The translations under genes were made by a program, and so were the position numbers. Below, piece by piece: positions 30,746 through 37,890 of a DNA stretch of 64,000 nt (position 1 is the first letter of the stretch; every line of letters starts with the position of its first letter). The stretch covers positions 62,001 through 126,000 of the forward strand of contig NZ_FNAN01000022.1 in NCBI RefSeq assembly GCF_900101885.1. Reading direction: 5' to 3'. The stretch comes from Dyadobacter soli (GTDB lineage: Bacteria; Bacteroidota; Bacteroidia; Cytophagales; Spirosomataceae). Under the pieces are notes generated by a model. It was not told the origin of the DNA and made no database searches. It worked only from the letters and a program-made list of their open reading frames with translations.

Positions 30746-31942
30746 TCAGGGGGTAACGGTCTGGACAGCGCAGAGGAAATCCTCCTTCTCGTCGCGGGTG
30801 TAGTCCACACGTTGGTTCGAGCGGTTGTGGATCGGTTCCAGTTTTTCACGAAGAGAAAGTCCGGCACGCATGCCCAGCACGGCCTTGATTTCCGCCAGTA
30901 CCGACAATGCAATTTCCTCAGACGTTTCAGCACCGATATCCAGCCCGACGGGTCCGTACACTTTCGCCTTTTGCTCATTGGTAAGCACCATTCCTCCGTT
31001 TTCCAGCTCCGAATACATTCTTTCCAGCTTTTTCTTTGGCCCTAATGCACCCACATACCGGCAGGCATCGATCGCGAGCAACTGTTGAAGCAATGCGAGA
31101 TCGTAATTGTAGTTATGCGTCATGAGCAAAACAAACGTCCGCTCGTCGACGGTAATGTGCTTCAAAACATCCTCGGCGCGTGATACAAGCACTTTTCTGG
31201 CCTTAGGAAACCGCTGGCGGGTAGCGTGGCCCGTTCGGCCGTCGACCACCGTAACGTCCCAACCCAGCACACTCGCCATTTCGGTAAGCGGAATGGTATC
31301 GTTTCCCGCACCCGCGATCACAAGGGAGGGCGGGGTATTGAAATATTCGATAAAACCGGTGAGCGACTGGCCCTCGAATGCCTTAAAAAACGAATCGGAG
31401 CGCTGGTAGGCGGCCTGGGTTTCGGATAGCAAATGATCGTACATTTCCGGCCCCGTGCAATTGCAGGTCACCTGGTTGTCGGTTTGTAAATGCAGGAAAC
31501 AGGTTCCCGGCTGCTCGCTTGTGCGGGAATGCAATGAGAATAAGGTCACCAATACCGCATTCTGCCGTTTAGCGGAAACCTTTTTCAGAAGCTCCACCGG
31601 ATTTTCGGCGTCGTCTGTTTTGATGGGTTCAAAAAGTATATGCACGATACCGTTGCAGCCAAGCTGAACGCCGAGTGTGGTATCGTTTTCGTCGGTGGTA
31701 TCGTAGGTTACCAGTTTGTTTTTCTGCTGGGAAATAGCCAGTAATGCTTTTCGCAATGCATCGCCTTCGAGGCATCCGCCGCTGATGGCGCCGGTAAGCT
31801 GGCCGTCGTCGGTCACGAGCATGCGTGCGCCGGGGCGCCTGTACGAGGAGCCTTCCACATGCACGACCGTCGCGAGCGCCATGCGCTTGCCCGAGACTAA
31901 TGCCTGCTCATACGACCGGATGATGTCCGTGATCTCTTTCAT
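30746..31942 (-). CDS. XdhC/CoxF-family molybdenum cofactor insertion protein
   Basis: 398 aa. N-terminal XdhC domain: HVEGSSYRRPGARMLVTDDG and GAISGGCLEGDA. C-terminal Rossmann-like XdhC_C: VVDGRTGHATRQRFPKARKV, LLMTHNYNYDLALLQQLL, YVGALGPKKKLERM. These proteins bind the cofactor, protect it during sulfuration and deliver it to xanthine dehydrogenase. Overlaps the cysteine desulfurase gene upstream by 35 nt. No molybdoenzyme gene is in the window. Confidence 0.9.
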   Translation of the reverse strand: MKEITDIIRSYEQALVSGKRMALATVVHVEGSSYRRPGARMLVTDDGQLTGAISGGCLEGDALRKALLAISQQKNKLVTYDTTDENDTTLGVQLGCNGIVHILFEPIKTDDAENPVELLKKVSAKRQNAVLVTLFSLHSRTSEQPGTCFLHLQTDNQVTCNCTGPEMYDHLLSETQAAYQRSDSFFKAFEGQSLTGFIEYFNTPPSLVIAGAGNDTIPLTEMASVLGWDVTVVDGRTGHATRQRFPKARKVLVSRAEDVLKHITVDERTFVLLMTHNYNYDLALLQQLLAIDACRYVGALGPKKKLERMYSELENGGMVLTNEQKAKVYGPVGLDIGAETSEEIALSVLAEIKAVLGMRAGLSLREKLEPIHNRSNQRVDYTRDEKEDFLCAVQTVTP

Positions 31943-33086
31943 GGCGATGTTGTTTTACAATCTTTGAAATTACGGAAACCGCGTGGTTTACATGCTCTTC
32001 GGTAGAAAACCTGCCGAAACTGAAACGGAACGAGTTATGGATGCGCTCGTCGGAGAAACCCATGGCTTTCAGTACATAACTGGGTTCCAGGGTAGCGGAG
32101 GTACACGCGGAACTGCGCGAGAATGCAAGGTCACTGCCCGCTTCGAATATCAGTTTTTCGCCATCCACCTGCCCGAATGAGATATTGGTACAATGCGGCA
32201 GCCTGCGCGCGTCCTCGGCATTGATTTCGATGTCTTGCAGCACGAGCAGCTCCACTTCGAATGCATTGCGCAATGCGGCAATGCGCTTGCTTTCACGGGC
32301 CATTTCGGCGCCGGCTATTTCGCACGCCCAGCCCAGGCCCACGATACCGGGTACATTCAAGGTGCCGCTGCGCATGTTCCGCTCGTGGCCGCCGCCGTCG
32401 ATCTGCGCCGTTAATGCCACGGTCGGGTTCTTTTTGCGCACGTACAATGCGCCTACGCCTTTGGGACCGTAAATTTTATGTGCGCTCAATGCCAGCAGGT
32501 CTATGCCGTCACTCTGCACATTCACCGGGATCTTACCGACAGCCTGCGTGGCGTCCGACAGAAATGTAATGTGGTGTTTTTTGGCGATTGCAGCTATCTC
32601 GCGAACTGGTTGGATTACGCCGGTTTCATTATTGGCATACATTACTGCAATGAGAATCGTATTCGGCGTAATGGCGTTTTCAAGGTCGGCAAGACTGATA
32701 AGCCCGCTGGCGTCAACAGGCAGGTAGGTAACGCTGCCGCCGAGGCGTTCGATGTGTTTGCAGGTATCGAGTACCGCCTTGTGCTCGGTGCAGACAGTAA
32801 CAATGTGTTTCTCCTGTTGTTGCGAACTCTCAAAAACACCTTTAACAGCCAGGTTCACGGCCTCCGTAGCGCCGGATGTGAAGACGATCTCCTGCGGGTG
32901 CGCGCCTATGAGGTTGGCAATCTGCTCGCGGGCAATGTCGACAGACTCTTCGGCTTCCCAGCCATAGGAATGCGTGCGGCTCGCGGCATTCCCGAACCTG
33001 TCGGAAAAATAGGGGAGCATCTCCTGCAAAACCCTCGGGTCCACAGGAGTAGTCGCGTTATTATCCAAATAGACAGGTAGTTTCAA
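31908..33086 (-). CDS. Cysteine desulfurase (NifS/IscS-like)
   Basis: 392 aa. PLP enzyme moving sulfur from cysteine. VYLDNNATTPVDPRVL at the N-terminus, TSGATEAVNLAVKG, the PLP lysine in LSAHKIYGPKGVGALYV (about 203), and the active-site cysteine in SRSSACTSATLEPS (about 327). Overlap with xdhC suggests it provides sulfur for cofactor sulfuration rather than (or besides) Fe-S assembly, as shown for an XdhC partner in other bacteria. First gene of the leftward trio. Confidence 0.92.
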   Translation of the reverse strand: MKLPVYLDNNATTPVDPRVLQEMLPYFSDRFGNAASRTHSYGWEAEESVDIAREQIANLIGAHPQEIVFTSGATEAVNLAVKGVFESSQQQEKHIVTVCTEHKAVLDTCKHIERLGGSVTYLPVDASGLISLADLENAITPNTILIAVMYANNETGVIQPVREIAAIAKKHHITFLSDATQAVGKIPVNVQSDGIDLLALSAHKIYGPKGVGALYVRKKNPTVALTAQIDGGGHERNMRSGTLNVPGIVGLGWACEIAGAEMARESKRIAALRNAFEVELLVLQDIEINAEDARRLPHCTNISFGQVDGEKLIFEAGSDLAFSRSSACTSATLEPSYVLKAMGFSDERIHNSFRFSFGRFSTEEHVNHAVSVISKIVKQHRHERDHGHHPVV

Positions 33087-33148
33087 GGGTCAAGGTTCGT
33101 TTTTATCTAAAAAAGCAAAAGGCGCTGGCTTAGTTCAAAATAAACAAA

Positions 33149-33179
33149 AAACCATCTCATTTTAAACATGAGATGGTTT
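33149..33179 (-). terminator. Terminator of the DabB/DabA-like operon
   Basis: AAACCATCTCAT / ATGAGATGGTTT stem (12 bp), 7-nt loop; on the minus strand it is followed by TTTTTTGTTTATTTT. Confidence 0.75.
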
Positions 33180-33250
33180 CCGAAACTTAAACGAACAGGT
33201 TAACTATAATTATGAAGATCGGTATTTGGTTTGCTGAGATGGTTAGCGGG

Positions 33251-34186
33251 TTAACATAAATGGTGTGATGATCTGAGGTATTTCGAGAGGCGCGAATACA
33301 CGCCCCATTCTTTTGTGTATAGCATGTAAATCGTGTATTTCAGCTTTTTAGGTAGCCTGTCTTCCCACGTCCTGGAATTTGAAATTGTCCGTCCCCCCAT
33401 TCCCGCAGCTACCAATGGAGGCTGAACGAGTAGCCGGTACGCAGCCAGGAACGCATTCGCTGCGATATGTATGAGTGCGAGGCTCTTGAATCCCGCCGCC
33501 ACTTCGATAAAAATGAGTCCGGTATGGGCCATCGAAACATAGGCAATGCGCCGCTTTACGGATGACTGCACGCGTGCAAAGCCCGCCGCCAAAGCCGCCG
33601 CCGCTACTCCCAGCAATGCAATCATTACACGGACGGAGAACTGATGTTCCCAGAACGGATAAGTCCGCAGCAACAGGAATACGCCCATCTGTGCCGTGAG
33701 CGTCGTCAGCAAAATGCCGCTTGCCGTGGTGGAATTTTCCAGCGCCTGGGGCAGCCACGACGAGAGCGGCAGCTGCGACGATTGCATGGAGGCCGTCGCC
33801 ACCAACAGAAACGAAATCAGCGTCGTATTTTCCCGCCACAGGTGGTGGCTTGCCCACATGGCAAGGAGCAAGCCCACATCACCCAAGCGATATATAAAAA
33901 AGGCTTTCGCCGAAATGCCCTGCTTAAACTCGCGGTGAAGGATCATGAGCAGAAATGAAGCAATGCCCATGATCTCCCAGCCGAGCAACAATGTTTTTAA
34001 GCCACCTGAAAAAACAACCAAACCGTAACCGGCACAAAAAAGCAACGTGGTACAGACGAAACGGGGCCATTGTTTTTGCCCCCGAAAGGTGCTGCGGCCA
34101 ATCCCGAAGGCCAGGAGCGTCGTAGCTAACCCGGTTGCGAGGTAGGCCAATGTCAAACCGTCAAAATGGAAATCATTCCAAAACAT
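33251..34186 (-). CDS. NuoL/DabB-like membrane protein, short and lysine-deficient
   Basis: 311 aa from ATG 34186; family members usually have about 500. Eight to nine membrane segments resembling the antiporter-like core: LLGWEIMGIASFLLM keeps the conserved TM5 glutamate, and SSQLPLSSWLPQALENSTTA corresponds to the KSAQxPxxxWLPxAMxxPTPVSA region. The key lysine of that motif is glutamine here (MQSSQLP), and the PTPVSAL(L/I)H segment is changed. The protein ends early with a basic tail. DabB subunits couple proton flow to the DabA partner; this one is next to a DabA-like gene but probably cannot pump in the usual way. Confidence 0.7.
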   Translation of the reverse strand: MFWNDFHFDGLTLAYLATGLATTLLAFGIGRSTFRGQKQWPRFVCTTLLFCAGYGLVVFSGGLKTLLLGWEIMGIASFLLMILHREFKQGISAKAFFIYRLGDVGLLLAMWASHHLWRENTTLISFLLVATASMQSSQLPLSSWLPQALENSTTASGILLTTLTAQMGVFLLLRTYPFWEHQFSVRVMIALLGVAAAALAAGFARVQSSVKRRIAYVSMAHTGLIFIEVAAGFKSLALIHIAANAFLAAYRLLVQPPLVAAGMGGRTISNSRTWEDRLPKKLKYTIYMLYTKEWGVYSRLSKYLRSSHHLC

Positions 34187-34272
34187 ACACGTACATTCTA
34201 AAAAGCTATCGACGACCGGTATCAATCAGCAATGCGGCTTTACCAATCACCAGCCACCGATAGCGGGTATTT

Positions 34273-35793
34273 TTAATGGACGGGCTCTTCAACGGCCCGC
34301 TTGTTGGATTTATAGGCAATCAGTTCCCCGTTTTTAATAATCGATAGTTTTCCCGACACAGGGTCGGCCACTACCAGGTGTACCCATTCGTTCACCAGCC
34401 ATAACTGGGCTTCACGGAGCCTGCCGATCACTTTCATTACTGTTTCAGGAAACTGCTCCACGATGCATAGCAGGCGCATGGGTTCAAATCCACGAGCCAG
34501 TTCCGCGGGTAAGCCTGTACGCAGGTCACCACCGGCATTATCGGTCATGCCAAACAGCCCGACAATCTGATCGGCCAATGCATTTTCGGCATTCACATCT
34601 GTTAAGCCGGTTCTTGAAAAGTAGTATTCAAGATTGGCGGCCCCCAGCGATGGTATTACTGTTTCAAGGATTTTTTCCAAAACTTCCCCATCCGGATCAA
34701 CCGAGAAATCGTAATTGTTCAGAAACGCGCGGTGGCCAGTCGGTAGGTTCCGGATTACCGACGGCCTCCCGGTTATGCAAAGGGAATCCGGCGCGTTTGT
34801 GACAGCAGCTTCCGGAATGTACCCGGCAGCCTGATTGGGGGAATTTTGCGGATCGCGGCATAACCCGGCCAATATTCCTTCATAGTAACTCCATTCCACA
34901 GCTTCCTGCCAGATCGCGAGTACTTCACTCTTCTCATCTGCGGGAATGGGCGCAAACAGATCGGCGGGGTAATTTGCCAGCCCGGACGCCAGCGGTTGCC
35001 AATGACTGCCCAGGCGATCGTCCAGCACATCGATTTCCAGAAGCAGCTCGAAGACGACCAACTCGTGAAAAGTAATGCTGCTGCCGTTGGGCAGCTCATT
35101 CCGGCTGTCTTCCAATGTCGCTACCAGCCCCGACCAGCCGCGGTGGGCAAACTGCTGGTCGAAAAGGTATTGTTGGAAAAGCATTTCGTCGCCGACAATG
35201 ATGGACAGCAAATCGCTGATCGAAGGGCTGGTATGCAAAAGCAGGTTACGCGCCCGGGGCGTATTGAATGCGCTGACAAAACTGTTCGACTCCACTTCGC
35301 GCATGGAATCGAGGAAGCCCTGCCCGCGTACCGGGAATTTCCAATCCGAAACGCCGTGGTCGAGATAATTTCCTAAAATCCGGAACAATCTCGGATGAAC
35401 ACGGGCATCCGGGTCGGTTTTATATTGCTTTTGCCAGTTAGCTCTCAACCGGCCTATCCGCGGAGGGGCGTCCGAAGGAAATTTCTTCATCAACACCTTA
35501 TCCTGCCATTCGAAGGTCTTTGCAATGCCCTTTTTCTCCACCAGCACCTTTTCCAATACTTCGGGTTTCACCCTTTTGGAATTATAAAACGAACGGTATT
35601 CTTCCAAAGAAAGCGATGTCTGGTAGCCCAGCATTCCGGACGCCTGCCGCAGCGCGTCGTGAAAGCTCAGGAACCGGAAGGCTTGCAAGGGGTTCCGGTG
35701 TGTGAATGTCCGCCCCGGCGATAATGCCGGCAAAAATTGCTTCAATTCATGCAGTACCGCGTATTCGTCGAAAGAGTTGTTCCGGGCTGTCAT
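34273..35793 (-). CDS. DabA-like (DUF2309) protein lacking the zinc-site domain
   Basis: 506 aa from ATG 35793 (family usually 800 or more). N-terminal part matches DUF2309: TFTHRNPLQAFRFLSFHDAL, LEEYRSFYNSKRVKPEVLEK, and WQEAVEWSYYEGILAGL at the end of that half. The C-terminal part also matches: GHRAFLNNYDFSVDPDGEVL, LEYYFSRTG and GGDLRTGLPAEL. Between them the expected segment with CIDVRSE and the histidine/cysteine zinc ligands (GHG...DCGACGG type) is absent; the two halves join in frame at about NAPDSLCITGRPSV. DabAB complexes take up inorganic carbon by a vectorial carbonic-anhydrase-like step; without the zinc site that chemistry is not expected. Confidence 0.7.
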   Translation of the reverse strand: MTARNNSFDEYAVLHELKQFLPALSPGRTFTHRNPLQAFRFLSFHDALRQASGMLGYQTSLSLEEYRSFYNSKRVKPEVLEKVLVEKKGIAKTFEWQDKVLMKKFPSDAPPRIGRLRANWQKQYKTDPDARVHPRLFRILGNYLDHGVSDWKFPVRGQGFLDSMREVESNSFVSAFNTPRARNLLLHTSPSISDLLSIIVGDEMLFQQYLFDQQFAHRGWSGLVATLEDSRNELPNGSSITFHELVVFELLLEIDVLDDRLGSHWQPLASGLANYPADLFAPIPADEKSEVLAIWQEAVEWSYYEGILAGLCRDPQNSPNQAAGYIPEAAVTNAPDSLCITGRPSVIRNLPTGHRAFLNNYDFSVDPDGEVLEKILETVIPSLGAANLEYYFSRTGLTDVNAENALADQIVGLFGMTDNAGGDLRTGLPAELARGFEPMRLLCIVEQFPETVMKVIGRLREAQLWLVNEWVHLVVADPVSGKLSIIKNGELIAYKSNKRAVEEPVH

Positions 35794-36097
35794 GTACGAA
35801 GCAGGTTGCGTTTTACAAAGTATTTTGCCGACCGGCCGAAGGCGATTACCAATTGCCGGTTTTCGTGTTTCAAAGGAGCCAAACAGCAATTAAAACGCAA
35901 TTAAACAAGCCTTAAAAAGCGGTTAAAATTGGTTAAAATGAAGATTATCAGTTAGTAATAGTATCGCAGAAAGCGCGGCTTGCCGCTGGATTTATTAATA
36001 GCGGAAATGGGCCGTTTAATGAAACTATTTCTTTAATTTTGTGTTCTACTCTACAATGTTAGTAGATTAATGTTTCATTCTTTAAACCTTCACCATT
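35794..36097. other. Divergent intergenic region
   Basis: 304 bp between the DabA-like gene (left) and the peroxiredoxin gene (right), with no supported gene. Contains the peroxiredoxin -7 element TAATTTTG at 36034-36041. Confidence 0.5.
36034..36041 (+). promoter_or_regulatory. -7 element of the peroxiredoxin gene
   Basis: TAATTTTG fits TAnnTTTG, 57 bp before the ATG, leaving a leader of about 50 nt. Confidence 0.45.
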
Positions 36098-36733
36098 ATG
36101 TCACTTCGATTAGGAGATATCGCACCGGACTTTGAAGCAAATACCACGCAGGGGCCTATTAAATTCCACGAATGGCTGGGAGATAGCTGGGGATTGTTAT
36201 TCTCTCACCCCGCTGACTTTACTCCCGTTTGTACAACGGAATTGGGTAAAACTGCCCTTTTGAAAGGTGAGTTTGAGAAACGCAATGTGAAAGTACTCGC
36301 CGTGAGCGTCGACGACCTGGATTCACACCAACGCTGGATTCCGGATATCAATGAAGTAAACAATACGGAGGTGAATTTCCCGATCATCGCCGACGAAGGC
36401 CGCCAGGTAGCGCAATTGTACGACATGATCCACCCGAACGCGAGCGAAAAAGCAACGGTACGCTCGGTATTCGTGATTGGCCCGGACAAGAAAATTAAAC
36501 TGACGCTGACTTACCCTGCATCGACAGGCCGTAACTTCAACGAAATTCTCCGCGTGGTGGATTCACTTCAACTGACCGCCAACTATTCCGTAGCCACACC
36601 AGCCGACTGGAAAGACGGCGAAGACGTGATCGTGGTGCCCGCAGTAAGCACCGAAGACGCGCAGAAGAAATTTACAAAAGGATTGAATATCGTGAAGCCA
36701 TATTTGCGCTACACGCCGCAGCCGAATAAGTAA
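36098..36733 (+). CDS. Peroxiredoxin, Prx6 (1-Cys) type
   Basis: 211 aa. Reduces hydrogen peroxide and organic peroxides in the cytoplasm. Peroxidatic cysteine in HPADFTPVCTTELGK (about residue 46); SVDDLDSHQRWIPDI and the long C-terminal extension (DGEDVIVVPAVSTEDAQKKF, then YLRYTPQPNK) identify the Prx6 subfamily. Monocistronic. Confidence 0.92.
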   Translation: MSLRLGDIAPDFEANTTQGPIKFHEWLGDSWGLLFSHPADFTPVCTTELGKTALLKGEFEKRNVKVLAVSVDDLDSHQRWIPDINEVNNTEVNFPIIADEGRQVAQLYDMIHPNASEKATVRSVFVIGPDKKIKLTLTYPASTGRNFNEILRVVDSLQLTANYSVATPADWKDGEDVIVVPAVSTEDAQKKFTKGLNIVKPYLRYTPQPNK

Positions 36734-36739
36734 GGTGTT

Positions 36740-36777
36740 TTTTGACCGCTGACCGCGGACGGCCGACCGCCGATCGC
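36740..36777. repeat. GACCGCN heptad repeat, left arm
   Basis: After TTTT, five 7-mers of type GACCGCT, GACCGCG, GACGGCC, GACCGCC, GATCGC. Forms a long inverted repeat with 36863-36895. Confidence 0.65.
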
Positions 36778-36780
36778 AAA

Positions 36781-36813
36781 AAATGGGACGTCCCTCATCG
36801 TGGCGTCCCATTT
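36781..36813. terminator. Terminator inside the heptad inverted repeat
   Basis: AAATGGGACG / CGTCCCATTT 10-bp stem with 13-nt loop; AT-rich on both sides, so it can serve the convergent peroxiredoxin and membrane protein genes. Confidence 0.65.
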
Positions 36814-36862
36814 CTATTTTGTATGCATTCTAAAATTCCATCAACGAACAAAAACAACCAAT

Positions 36863-36895
36863 CGGCGGTCAGCGGTCGGCCGTCGGCGGTCAAAA
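36863..36895. repeat. Heptad repeat, right arm (inverted)
   Basis: Reverse complement reads TTTTGACCGCC GACGGCC GACCGCT GACCGCC, the same heptads in shuffled order as 36740-36777. Confidence 0.65.
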
Positions 36896-36901
36896 CCTTC
36901 T

Positions 36902-37636
36902 TCACACATCCCCCTCACCCGCCACGACTTCCTCGGGCACGATCATCTCTTCTCCGTAATACGTCATATGCCGTGCGCCCTGGTAGTAAAACCAGATCGA
37001 TAGCGACATGGGAATGTGCGCAATGTCATTATAATTGAACCAATCGCCGAAGCTGAATTTCAATGCGTGGCAGCCCGCGGCTAGCGCACCCATGAGCGTG
37101 GCGAGGAAGATATCTTTACTGCCCGGGTCTCTTTTCTTCTTGTAAACATATACTTCGATCGTGAAGAGCATCAGGAACAATCCGTAGAATGCGTGCACTT
37201 CCACGACCCGGAAATCGAGGGTAATGAATGTAAGCACAAAAAATATGGTGAGCTCTACGTAGTTCAGCCAGCCCAGAATGAGCCCGTTGCGCTGGTGCAG
37301 CAGCGGCTTGATATGCCATATTGCGGCCCGTTCGAACAATGCGACGGCGATCATACTCGCAAACCAGCCCGGGATTTTACCGACTTTGCCGGTCATGTAG
37401 AGAAAACCATGTCCTAATATCCCGCCGATAGCGGTGGCGATGGCCATAAAAAGGAAGAAATACTGGATTTGCTTGTACATGCGGTGCGCACGGCCGAGCT
37501 TATTGAGTTGGAAAAACGCGTAAATACACACGGCGGTCATCATCAGGCTCGACAGCACCGTCGAGGGCTCCATAATGGTTATTCCAAAGAAATTTATCTG
37601 GTGGACTTTGCTAAAATCTATGACTGCGTCATTCAT
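36902..37636 (-). CDS. Seven-span membrane protein of unknown function
   Basis: 244 aa from ATG 37636 (an upstream TTG would add 8). About seven hydrophobic segments (for example TVLSSLMMTAVCIYAFFQLN, IQYFFLFMAIATAIGGILGH, LFLMLFTIEVYVYKKK, LMGALAAGCHALKF) with conserved-looking histidines and W/Y near the ends (HIPMSLSIWFYYQGARHMTY). Similar in layout to DUF6962-type proteins of Bacteroidota. Function unknown. Confidence 0.65.
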   Translation of the reverse strand: MNDAVIDFSKVHQINFFGITIMEPSTVLSSLMMTAVCIYAFFQLNKLGRAHRMYKQIQYFFLFMAIATAIGGILGHGFLYMTGKVGKIPGWFASMIAVALFERAAIWHIKPLLHQRNGLILGWLNYVELTIFFVLTFITLDFRVVEVHAFYGLFLMLFTIEVYVYKKKRDPGSKDIFLATLMGALAAGCHALKFSFGDWFNYNDIAHIPMSLSIWFYYQGARHMTYYGEEMIVPEEVVAGEGDV

Positions 37637-37890
37637 GAACAGAAGAGTATGTTGGCGCAAAAGTACGCTTGTCTTCCCGCTTCACCAAAATTGTACCACG
37701 CCACGGCGCCGGCTGTCGGGCAGGTAGAGTTTACTATCCGATTTCAATTTGGTATCCCGAAAGTGCCGATTCGCAGATGAATTCGGGGTAGCTATCTATT
37801 ATCAAATAATAAATAAAAAGTATGTTTTTCATTTGTATCGAGAATTGTATTTAAGTAGGACAGTGGCGAAAAGCACCCTCTTTGAAACTT

